Shown one piece after another: positions 6,705 to 12,681 of a stretch of 12,681 bases of DNA. This stretch comes from an uncultured bacterium (lineage in GTDB: Bacteria; Bacillota; Clostridia; Oscillospirales; Oscillospiraceae). The stretch covers positions 1-12,681 of the forward strand of contig CAJMQR010000023.1 of NCBI GenBank assembly GCA_905215665.1, given 5' to 3'. A program made the position numbers and the translations under genes. Under the pieces are notes generated by a model. That model was not told the DNA's origin. It saw only the letters and a program-made list of their open reading frames with translations, and did no database searches. The stretch's first letter is position 1. Each line of letters opens with the position of its first letter.

Positions 6705-8096
6705 ATGGAACTGATTACCGTTCGTGAACTGTTTAAAAACACCGCAAAATACGCCGGCAAGAGCATCGAGGTCGGCGGCTGGGTGCGCTCCGTGCGCGCC
6801 TCCAAAGCCTTTGGCTTCATCGTCCTGAGCGACGGTACCTTCTTCAGCCCCCTGCAGGTTGTCTACCACGACAATCTTGACAACTTTGCCGAGATTTCAA
6901 AGATCAACGTCGGCACGGCGCTGATCGTCCGCGGCACTCTGGTCGAGACACCCGAGGCAAAGCAGCCCTTCGAGCTGCAGGCCGAGGAGGTCACGGTCGA
7001 AGGACCCTCTACGCCGGACTATCCCCTGCAGAAGAAGCGCCACACGCTGGAATACCTGCGCACCATGACACATCTCCGCCCGCGTACCAACACCTTCCAG
7101 GCGGTATTCCGCGTCCGTAGTCTGGCCGCGTTTGCCATTCATAAATTCTTTCAGGAGCGCGGCTTTGTCTATGTCCACACCCCGCTGATCACCGGCTCCG
7201 ACTGCGAGGGCGCCGGAGAGATGTTCCAGGTCACCACGCTGGATCTGAACAACGTCCCCCGCAAAGAGGATGGCAGCATCGATTACGGCAAAGACTTCTT
7301 CAGTAAGCCCACCAACCTGACCGTCTCCGGCCAGCTCAACGGCGAGACCTATGCCATGGCATTCCGCAATATTTACACCTTCGGCCCCACCTTCCGCGCC
7401 GAAAATTCCAACACTACCCGCCACGCCGCGGAATTCTGGATGATCGAGCCGGAAATCGCCTTCGCCGATCTGAAAGACGATATGCGTCTGGCCGAGGACA
7501 TGATCAAGTATATCATCGCCTATGTGCTGGAAAATGCCCCGGAAGAAATGGCATTTTTCAATCAGTTTATGGATACGGGACTTCTGGATCGCCTGCATCA
7601 CGTTCTCACTTCCGATTTCGGCCACGTCACCTATACGGAGGCGATCGAACTGCTTGAGCCGCATAATGACAGCTTTGATTACCCCGTCCACTGGGGCAGC
7701 GACCTGCAGACCGAGCATGAGCGCTTCCTGACCGAAGTCGTCTTCAAGCGTCCGGTCTTCGTGACGGATTATCCGAAGGAGATCAAGGCTTTCTATATGA
7801 AGCTGAATCCCGACGGCAAGACGGTCGCGGCAATGGACTGTCTGGTTCCCGGCATCGGCGAAATCATCGGCGGCAGCCAGCGTGAGGACGATTACGGCAA
7901 GCTGCTCACCCGCATGAAGGAACTGGGCCTCAAAGAAGAAGATTACAGCTTCTATCTGGATCTGCGCAAGTATGGCACCGCGCGGCACGCCGGCTTCGGC
8001 CTCGGCTTTGAGCGCTGCGTCATGTACCTCACCGGCATGGCAAACATCCGTGATGTGATCCCCTTCCCCCGTACCGTCAATAACTGCGATCTGTAA
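6705..8096 (+). CDS. asnS: Asparaginyl-tRNA synthetase
   Basis: AsnS is a class IIb synthetase that charges tRNA-Asn with asparagine. It is 463 residues, the usual length. The N-terminal OB-fold anticodon-binding domain covers about residues 15-105 (IEVGGWVRSVRASKAFGFI at 21-39). The catalytic domain shows motif 1 around ERGFVYVHTPLIT (151-163), motif 2 as GPTFRAENSNTTRH and AAEFWMIEPE (227-250), and motif 3 as GFGLGFERCVM (430-440) followed by the family-typical GMANIRDVIPFPRT. The motif 2 sequence and C-terminal IPFPRT favour AsnS over AspS. A Shine-Dalgarno-like GAGAGGG lies 6 nt before the ATG. It is transcribed with asnA, so its substrate is supplied by the neighbouring product. Its presence means the cell does not depend only on the Asp-tRNA(Asn) amidation route. 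Confidence 0.97.
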   Translation: MELITVRELFKNTAKYAGKSIEVGGWVRSVRASKAFGFIVLSDGTFFSPLQVVYHDNLDNFAEISKINVGTALIVRGTLVETPEAKQPFELQAEEVTVEGPSTPDYPLQKKRHTLEYLRTMTHLRPRTNTFQAVFRVRSLAAFAIHKFFQERGFVYVHTPLITGSDCEGAGEMFQVTTLDLNNVPRKEDGSIDYGKDFFSKPTNLTVSGQLNGETYAMAFRNIYTFGPTFRAENSNTTRHAAEFWMIEPEIAFADLKDDMRLAEDMIKYIIAYVLENAPEEMAFFNQFMDTGLLDRLHHVLTSDFGHVTYTEAIELLEPHNDSFDYPVHWGSDLQTEHERFLTEVVFKRPVFVTDYPKEIKAFYMKLNPDGKTVAAMDCLVPGIGEIIGGSQREDDYGKLLTRMKELGLKEEDYSFYLDLRKYGTARHAGFGLGFERCVMYLTGMANIRDVIPFPRTVNNCDL

Positions 8097-8103
8097 CAGG
8101 CTT

Positions 8104-8130
8104 CTGCGCGCCATGGACAATGGCGCGCAG
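8104..8130 (+). terminator. Hairpin downstream of asnS, probable terminator
   Basis: A perfect 11-bp stem pairs CTGCGCGCCAT (8104-8114) with ATGGCGCGCAG (8120-8130) around GGACA, 8 nt after the asnS stop. The following sequence is TATTATTATC rather than a run of T, so termination may be incomplete. The stronger hairpin at 8431-8470 may act as backup. Confidence 0.65.
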
Positions 8131-8142
8131 TATTATTATCTG

Positions 8143-8317
8143 AAAATGCAGGCACTGCTGCGTTTTCCCGGAAAAACACATACTCTTTTTGCTTTATTCA
8201 CCGGTTATTCGTTATTATGGGTTGACAGTAATCATAACTTTCGCTTTTCTCATCAAAAGTTATAAACACTCTACACAGGGTTTTGAACAGGTATTCTGTG
8301 GAAAAGTCCTGCATTTT
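8143..8317. repeat. 10-bp inverted repeat enclosing about 175 bp
   Basis: AAAATGCAGG (8143-8152) and CCTGCATTTT (8308-8317) are exact reverse complements. They could form the closing stem of an RNA of about 175 nt or be the ends of a small degenerate element. No target-site duplication is visible outside them. The inner bases do not fold into a convincing rod beyond a possible TTTTCC (8163-8168) with GGAAAA (8300-8305). Confidence 0.4.
8234..8263. repeat. 8-bp inverted repeat (hairpin) in the intergenic island
   Basis: ATAACTTT (8234-8241) and AAAGTTAT (8256-8263) are perfect complements separated by 14 nt. There is no T-tract after it, so it is not a terminator. It could be part of an RNA fold or a protein-binding site. 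Confidence 0.4.
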
Positions 8318-8430
8318 ACAAATTTCGACAACCTTTTTTCCTCCTGCATCGACAGCCGGCTTCCGATATCCCTTCCCTTTAGTTAACATAATATTTTATC
8401 CCGGTCAGATTCACGAAACTGAAATATCCA

Positions 8431-8470
8431 AAAGAAATGCAGGACACCAAAAGGTATCCTGCATTTCTTT
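8431..8470. terminator. Bidirectional intrinsic terminator between asnS and tsaD
   Basis: AAAGAAATGCAGGA (8431-8444) pairs perfectly over 14 bp with TCCTGCATTTCTTT (8457-8470). After a C-A mismatch the stem continues ACC/GGT around an AAAA loop. T-rich sequence follows on both strands: TTTCTTTCTT on the plus strand and TTTCTTTTGG on the minus strand. It lies about 40 nt beyond the tsaD stop, so it should end the cysS-polA-rimI-tsaD transcript and back up termination after asnS. Confidence 0.85.
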
Positions 8471-8510
8471 CTTGCTTATTATAAAGTATCTGTTTAACCG
8501 GTAATTCGTA

Positions 8511-9527
8511 TCACAATCTCTCGCCTTCCATCGACTTTGTGGCGTAGGCGTTGAGGCTCTGATCGGCCAGATTTCCGCTCAGAAATTCGTAATAGCCCTG
8601 TGCGCCGATCATTGCCGCGTTGTCTCCGCAAAGGCTGAGCGGAGGCATACACAGACGCACGCCGCGGCTGTGCGTCTCGCGCGTCAGGTCCGTGCGGATG
8701 CGGCTGTTTGCCGCGACGCCGCCGGCAACCGCCAGCGTCTTGTATCCGGTCAGCTCCAGCGCTCGCATGGTTCGCGGAATCAGAATCTCGCTGACCGAGG
8801 CGGAAAATGCTGCGCACAGATCCGGGACATGGATTTCTTCCCCTTTCTGCCGCGCGTTGTGGATGAGATTGACCGCTGCAGTCTTCAGGCCGGAAAAAGA
8901 CATATCCAAGGGGTTGCCGGAGATTTTACTGTGCGGAAGGGCATAGCGTTTTTCGTCTCCGGACTGCGCCGCGCGATCGAGGGCAGCCCCTCCGGGATAA
9001 GGCATTGCAAGCATTCGCGCCACTTTGTCGAAGCACTCCCCCGCCGCGTCGTCCCGCGTCCCGCCGAGAATCTGCATACGCGTATAATCCTGCACATCGA
9101 CCAGCATGGTGTGCCCGCCGGAGACAACAAGGCACAAAAACGGTGGCTCCAGATCCGGATATGCCAGATAATTCGCCGCAATGTGTCCGCGGATATGATG
9201 CACCGGAATGAGCGGCACACCCAGAGCGAGCGCCGCCGCCTTTGCAAAATTCACACCGACCAGCAAGGCGCCGATCAGACCGGGCGCATAGGTCACGGCA
9301 ACCGCATCAATTTCTCCGCGTGTCACATTGGCGCGCTGAAGGGCCTGCTCGGCCAGTCCATAGATCGCTTCAATATGCTTGCGTGAGGCAATCTCCGGAA
9401 CAACGCCCCCGTAGATACGGTGCAGTTCCACCTGCGACGCGATACAGTCCGTCAGGATCTCCCTGCCGTCGCGCACAAGCGCAACGGCAGTCTCGTCGCA
9501 GGAGGATTCCACCGATAGAATCAGCAT
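8511..9527 (-). CDS. tsaD: tRNA N6-adenosine threonylcarbamoyltransferase TsaD
   Basis: TsaD transfers the threonylcarbamoyl group from its adenylate to A37 of ANN-decoding tRNAs (t6A), normally with TsaB and TsaE in bacteria. The 338 residues are full length. The ASKHA-fold opening ILSVESSCDETAVALV (3-18), the GGVVPEIASRKH region (40-51), the metal-binding histidines H111 and H115 (HHIRGH), SGGHT (136-140) and D302 in CGDNAAMIG are all present. The start follows the rimI stop by 1 nt, with AAAGGAG inside the end of rimI as ribosome binding site, so translation is coupled. It is last in the minus-strand operon. TsaB and TsaE are not in the window, unlike the common tsaE-tsaB-rimI-tsaD order, and must lie elsewhere. 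Confidence 0.97.
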   Translation of the reverse strand: MLILSVESSCDETAVALVRDGREILTDCIASQVELHRIYGGVVPEIASRKHIEAIYGLAEQALQRANVTRGEIDAVAVTYAPGLIGALLVGVNFAKAAALALGVPLIPVHHIRGHIAANYLAYPDLEPPFLCLVVSGGHTMLVDVQDYTRMQILGGTRDDAAGECFDKVARMLAMPYPGGAALDRAAQSGDEKRYALPHSKISGNPLDMSFSGLKTAAVNLIHNARQKGEEIHVPDLCAAFSASVSEILIPRTMRALELTGYKTLAVAGGVAANSRIRTDLTRETHSRGVRLCMPPLSLCGDNAAMIGAQGYYEFLSGNLADQSLNAYATKSMEGERL

Positions 9528-9528
9528 G

Positions 9529-9966
9529 TTACAGCTCCTTTCTCATGATCAGCGCGTCCTCTTCTGGGTTGACATAATATTTTTTGCGGCAGCCGGCAAG
9601 AGAGAATCCGTTTCTTTCATAGAGCGTTCTTGCCGGGGTGTTGGACAGGCGCACCTCAAGCGACAAAGAAGAAATCTGCCGCTGCTTCAGTTCAAAGGTC
9701 AGCGCGTTCAGGAGGCTCTGCCCGACGCCCTGCCTGCGGTAAGCGGGTGCGACCGCAAGATTCATGACGTCCGCTTCAGGCGGCACAAGCTGAGAACCGA
9801 TATATCCCGCGACGGTGTCTCCGTCCACGGCAACCAGCCAGAAGCTCCACTCGTTGTTCAACTCCGATACAATGGAATTCCTGCTCCACGGGTCGGAAAA
9901 ACACAGTTTTTCCAATGCGGCAATCGCGTCAATATGACACTCTGCCATCGGCATGATCGCTGTCAT
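9529..9966 (-). CDS. rimI: RimI-type ribosomal protein S18 alanine N-acetyltransferase (GNAT family)
   Basis: The 145-residue GNAT-fold enzyme would transfer acetyl from acetyl-CoA to a protein N-terminus; the classical target is ribosomal protein bS18. The acetyl-CoA loop R77-R-Q-G80-V-G82 is visible, with E104 in LEVR and Y116 in LYERNGF matching the catalytic Glu/Tyr of RimI. The opening MAECHIDAIAALEKLCF and the PWS segment (26-28) are typical of RimI. The first ATG overlaps the polA stop by 4 bp (ATGA), with a weak GAGG upstream; initiation at Met5 or Met7 is possible. Its position directly before tsaD is the widespread rimI-tsaD association. Other GNAT substrates cannot be excluded. Confidence 0.9.
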   Translation of the reverse strand: MTAIMPMAECHIDAIAALEKLCFSDPWSRNSIVSELNNEWSFWLVAVDGDTVAGYIGSQLVPPEADVMNLAVAPAYRRQGVGQSLLNALTFELKQRQISSLSLEVRLSNTPARTLYERNGFSLAGCRKKYYVNPEEDALIMRKEL

Positions 9967-12578
9967 TTCGCCTCATACCAGCTTTCTCCCATCTTTGCCT
10001 CCGCGATCAGCGGAACATCCAGGCAAACTGCCTGTTCCATCTTTTCCGTGACAATTTCCATAACCCGGGGCGCCTCAAAGGCCGGACATTCAACGATCAG
10101 CTCGTCGTGCACCTGCAAAACGAGCCGGGCCTGCAAGCCCTCCTGCGCCAGCGCATTCCGGACGCGCACCATCGCCAGCTTGATGATATCCGCCGCCGTC
10201 CCCTGCACCGGGGTATTGAGCGCGATACGCTCCGCGCCGGAGCGGACATTAAAGTTTGTACTCCTGATCTCGGGAATATAGCGGCGGCGGTGAAACAGCG
10301 TTTCCACATAGCCCTGTTCTTTCGCACTTTGGACAATCTCATGCATATAATTTCGCACGCCGCTGTACTTTTCAAGATAGCTGTTGATATATTCCTTTGC
10401 CTCCCAGCGCGAAACGCCGATGTCCTGCGCCAGCGAGAATTCGGAAATACCGTAGACGATGCCGAAATTGACCGCCTTGGCGTGCCGGCGCATCAGCGGC
10501 GTGACCTGCGCGGCAGGGACGCCGAAAACCTGCGACGCCGTGACGGTGTGGATATCCTCCCCGCTGCGGAAAGCCTCCTGCATCTGCCGGTCATGGGCAA
10601 TATGCGCCAGAACCCGCAGCTCGATCTGGCTGTAATCCGCGTCCACCAGCACCCAACCGGGACGCGGGACGAACATCTTCCGGATTTCGCTGCCCAGCTC
10701 CGTCCGAACGGGGATGTTCTGCAGGTTCGGCTCCGTGGAGGACAGGCGGCCGGTGGCCGTCACCGTGTTCTGGAAGGTTGTGTGGATGCGTCCGTCCGCC
10801 GCGATCTCCTTTTGCAGGCCGTCGGCATAGGTGGATTTGAGTTTTGTCAGCATCCGGTAGTCCATGATTGCCTGTACCACAGGGTGCTTGTCCCGCAGCT
10901 TTTCCAGCACCTCAACGTCGGTGGAATAGCCGCTCTTCGTCTTTTTGACCGGCGGCAGACCGAGCTTTTCAAAAAGCAGTTCGCCCAATTGTCTTGTGGA
11001 ATTGATGTTGAATTTCTCACCGGCGCAGTCATAAATCAGCTTTTCACACGCCTCTATTCTCTCCGAAAGCATTTGCCCGAAGGCATGCAGCGCCTGCGCA
11101 TCGGCCTGAATGCCGGTGTGCTCCATCTCCGCCAGAACCGCGCAGAGCGGCAGCTCTACCTCAAAATAGAGCTTTTCCGTCCCCTGCTCGCGAAGCTTTT
11201 GCAGCAGGAGCTCATGCAGTCCCTCGACACAGGAGGTTTCGATTGCCAGAGCAGTCTCCAGCGGGAATTCCTTCTCCGTCGCCGGGGCGAAATGCAGATA
11301 GTCCTGAGTAACGCGGGAAAGCTCATATTTCCCTCTGGTTGCGTCCAGAAGGTAGGCGGCGACCGCCGTGTCAAAGGAAAAGCCTCCGCAGGGAAGCCCG
11401 CGCTCCAGCAGCTTCAGCATCAGCGGTTTGACGTCGTGCGCGATCTTGGGGACGTTTTCAGAGAACAGCAGCCGCAGAGCGGCGTCGTAGTCCTGCCCGA
11501 GCCGTTCCTGGCTCAAAACATACGCCGTGTTTTCCCCGCCCTCCGTAGAAAAGACGACCGTCTGCAGATCCTGCGCCGCCGCCAGAAAGACCCGCCCGCC
11601 ATTCAGAAGCCCCGCCGCCTGCGCAAGGCTCTCTATCTCCAGCATCCTGCACTCACCGGTAAAGACTTCTTCCTCCACAGGCGTCTCCGGCGCCTCAAAG
11701 GCCGCGCCGCGAAGCTGGTAACGGTCGATGAGCTTCTGAAATTCCAACCGGGTAAAGAGATCATAGAGCTCCCGCCGCTTCGGCGGCTGCAGCAGATTCT
11801 TTTCCGGGGAAAAGCCGACCAATGGCGCATTGCAGCGGATCGTCGCAAGGTCATAGGACAGATAGGCCATCTCCCGGCCGTTTTCCAGCTTTTCGCGCAG
11901 CTTGTCCTTGATTTCCCTGCTGTCCAGATGCGCATAGACGCCGTCCAGCGTGCCGAATTTGTGCAGCAGATCACCGGCGGTCTTCGGTCCCACCCCGGCT
12001 ACGCCGGGTATGTTGTCCGAGCTGTCGCCCATCAGAGCCTTGAGATCCACCAGCCGCGGCGGCGCAAAGCCGTATTCCGATTCAAATACCTCCGGCGTAT
12101 AATTCAACGTCGTTGTCTGCCCGCCCTGCGAGCGGACAAGTTTGACCGTCACATGCGGATTGACCAGCTGCAGGCTGTCGCGGTCTCCTGTCAGGATGAC
12201 GCAGTCCCAGTCCTGTTCGCTGCAGGAGGCCGCTACCGTCCCGATGATATCGTCCGCCTCCCAGCCCTGACACTCGTAAATCGGGATATTCATCGCAGCA
12301 AGGACCTGCTTCATGACCGGCATCTGCATGGCAAGCTCCTCCGGCATTCCGTGCCGCGTTGCCTTGTAGCCTTCATACTTCAGGTGGCGGAAGGTCGGCC
12401 CGTGCAAATCGAAGGCAACGCAGAGCGCATCCGGCTTTTCCTCCGCGGTTACTTTCTGCAGAATGTTCAGAAAGCCGAAGATCGCATTCGTATAAAGGCC
12501 GTCACGCGTCGTCAACGGACGTACCCCGTAAAATGCGCGGTTGATGACACTGTTGCCGTCCAAAATCATCAGTTTCAT
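9963..12578 (-). CDS. polA: DNA polymerase I
   Basis: The 871-residue enzyme for Okazaki-fragment maturation and gap repair has three parts. The 5'-nuclease domain (1-290) has D7, D57, E107/D109/D110, GDRD at 131-134 and MGDSSDN at 183-189. The middle 3'-5' exonuclease-like domain (about 310-470) lacks the motif I Asp-x-Glu at the expected strand (LEIESLAQAAGLL, then VFLAAAQDLQ). It keeps only AHDVK (380-384) and FDTAVAAYLLD (402-412), so proofreading is probably lost, as in many Bacillota. The polymerase domain (about 475-871) has motif A ADYSQIELR with D648, motif B R697/K701/F705/Y709, and motif C VHDELIVE with D825. An AGAGGA sequence upstream supports the start. The cysS stop lies 16 bp upstream, and rimI overlaps the stop by 4 bp, so it is in an operon. 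Confidence 0.97.
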   Translation of the reverse strand: MKLMILDGNSVINRAFYGVRPLTTRDGLYTNAIFGFLNILQKVTAEEKPDALCVAFDLHGPTFRHLKYEGYKATRHGMPEELAMQMPVMKQVLAAMNIPIYECQGWEADDIIGTVAASCSEQDWDCVILTGDRDSLQLVNPHVTVKLVRSQGGQTTTLNYTPEVFESEYGFAPPRLVDLKALMGDSSDNIPGVAGVGPKTAGDLLHKFGTLDGVYAHLDSREIKDKLREKLENGREMAYLSYDLATIRCNAPLVGFSPEKNLLQPPKRRELYDLFTRLEFQKLIDRYQLRGAAFEAPETPVEEEVFTGECRMLEIESLAQAAGLLNGGRVFLAAAQDLQTVVFSTEGGENTAYVLSQERLGQDYDAALRLLFSENVPKIAHDVKPLMLKLLERGLPCGGFSFDTAVAAYLLDATRGKYELSRVTQDYLHFAPATEKEFPLETALAIETSCVEGLHELLLQKLREQGTEKLYFEVELPLCAVLAEMEHTGIQADAQALHAFGQMLSERIEACEKLIYDCAGEKFNINSTRQLGELLFEKLGLPPVKKTKSGYSTDVEVLEKLRDKHPVVQAIMDYRMLTKLKSTYADGLQKEIAADGRIHTTFQNTVTATGRLSSTEPNLQNIPVRTELGSEIRKMFVPRPGWVLVDADYSQIELRVLAHIAHDRQMQEAFRSGEDIHTVTASQVFGVPAAQVTPLMRRHAKAVNFGIVYGISEFSLAQDIGVSRWEAKEYINSYLEKYSGVRNYMHEIVQSAKEQGYVETLFHRRRYIPEIRSTNFNVRSGAERIALNTPVQGTAADIIKLAMVRVRNALAQEGLQARLVLQVHDELIVECPAFEAPRVMEIVTEKMEQAVCLDVPLIAEAKMGESWYEAK

Positions 12579-12594
12579 TCCAACGTTCCTCTTT

Positions 12595-12681
12595 TTAGAC
12601 GCGCCGGCAGACAGCTCCCTGCGGCGTGTCTATGATCTCGTACCCCATCGCCTTAATCTCGTCGCGGATGCGGTCTGCCTC
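12595..12681 (-). CDS. cysS: Cysteinyl-tRNA synthetase, C-terminal end only (cut by the window)
   Basis: The last 28 codons of a minus-strand gene end in TAA at 12595-12597. The peptide EADRIRDEIKAMGYEI followed by IDTPQGAVCRRV matches the characteristic C-terminus of CysS (ADxIRDEL...G...EDTPQGxxWRR). The usual Trp is replaced here by Val-Cys. The polA ATG follows 16 bp after the stop with no room for a terminator, so cysS and polA are probably co-transcribed. The identification rests on a short stretch. Confidence 0.8.
   Translation of the reverse strand, partial: EADRIRDEIKAMGYEIIDTPQGAVCRRV

Larger units (their letters stand above)
8200..8509. repeat. 13-bp imperfect direct repeat flanking the island
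   Basis: ACCGGTTATTCGT (8200-8212) and ACCGGTAATTCGT (8497-8509) agree at 12 of 13 positions. The right copy ends 1 bp before the last base of the tsaD stop codon. The pair could mark the edges of an inserted or excised segment, or be chance. Confidence 0.35.
8131..8510. other. AT-rich intergenic island between convergent asnS and tsaD, no convincing gene
   Basis: About 380 bases visibly richer in A and T than the flanking genes. Both neighbours end here, so no promoter is required. It contains repeated CCTGCAT heptamers, a 13-bp near-perfect direct repeat, an 8-bp hairpin, DnaA-box-like 9-mers and a bidirectional terminator. Short open frames on both strands (for example 8189-8386 + and 8198-8389 -) lack ribosome binding sites and have no recognisable composition. 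A structured small RNA, a remnant of an inserted element or a protein-binding cluster are all possible; none is demonstrated. Confidence 0.6.

Noticed and set aside
8222..8250. TTGACA as a promoter in the intergenic island
   Set aside because: The consensus -35 at 8222-8227 has no acceptable -10 at 16-18 bp (the bases there are TTTTCT), and no plus-strand gene follows.
8143..8317. 6S RNA gene
   Set aside because: The closing 10-bp stem and length of about 175 nt are suggestive, but I could not find the long rod with a central bubble, so it is kept only as a repeat.
8189..8504. Short open frames in the asnS-tsaD gap on both strands
   Set aside because: They lack Shine-Dalgarno sequences and protein-like composition and run through the bidirectional terminator or repeats.
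10107..12635. 842-codon open frame on the plus strand opposite polA
   Set aside because: polA on the minus strand has every family motif, and the plus-strand frame has none and lacks a ribosome binding site.

Overview
The window looks like a chromosomal segment of a moderately GC-rich anaerobic Clostridia (Bacillota), probably Oscillospirales-like. This rests on strong AGGAGG-type ribosome binding sites, TTGNNA-N17-TATAAT promoters, intrinsic terminators, an AsnA/AsnS pair, a PolA that has lost its proofreading motif, and an SsnA/YgfK pair of the kind found in purine-fermenting gut anaerobes. The taxonomic placement is an inference. No tRNA, rRNA, CRISPR array or insertion sequence was found.

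Region 1 (1-534, + strand): the 3' part of a small lipoprotein gene, interrupted by an in-frame TAA and closed by an intrinsic terminator.

Region 2 (513-5527, + strand): an operon of ssnA (amidohydrolase), a 160-residue membrane protein of unknown function, and a ygfK-type iron-sulfur flavoprotein. Its promoter overlaps the preceding terminator. Its roughly 135-nt leader contains an intrinsic terminator directly before the ssnA ribosome binding site, plus competing upstream helices. This has the architecture of a transcription attenuator or riboswitch that I do not recognise, and it is the most interesting object in the window. The operon ends at a perfect 10-bp terminator hairpin. SsnA and YgfK homologues belong to anaerobic purine/urate catabolism loci in enterobacteria and Clostridia. 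The usual partners (xdhD, hyuA, ygeW/X/Y) are not within this window.

Region 3 (5613-8130, + strand): an asparagine operon. asnA makes asparagine from aspartate and ammonia, and asnS charges it onto tRNA-Asn. It has its own promoter, with an inverted repeat over the predicted transcription start, and no T-box.

Region 4 (8131-8510): an AT-rich gap of about 380 bp between convergent genes. It holds a strong bidirectional terminator, five copies of a CCTGCAT heptamer in both orientations, a near-perfect 13-bp direct repeat, an 8-bp hairpin and several DnaA-box-like 9-mers. It has no convincing gene.

Region 5 (8511-12681, - strand): a housekeeping operon read right to left: cysS (3' end only), polA, rimI, tsaD. 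Spacing is tight: 16 bp, a 4-bp ATGA overlap, and 1 bp. It combines aminoacyl-tRNA synthesis, DNA repair/replication, protein N-acetylation and the tRNA t6A modification enzyme.
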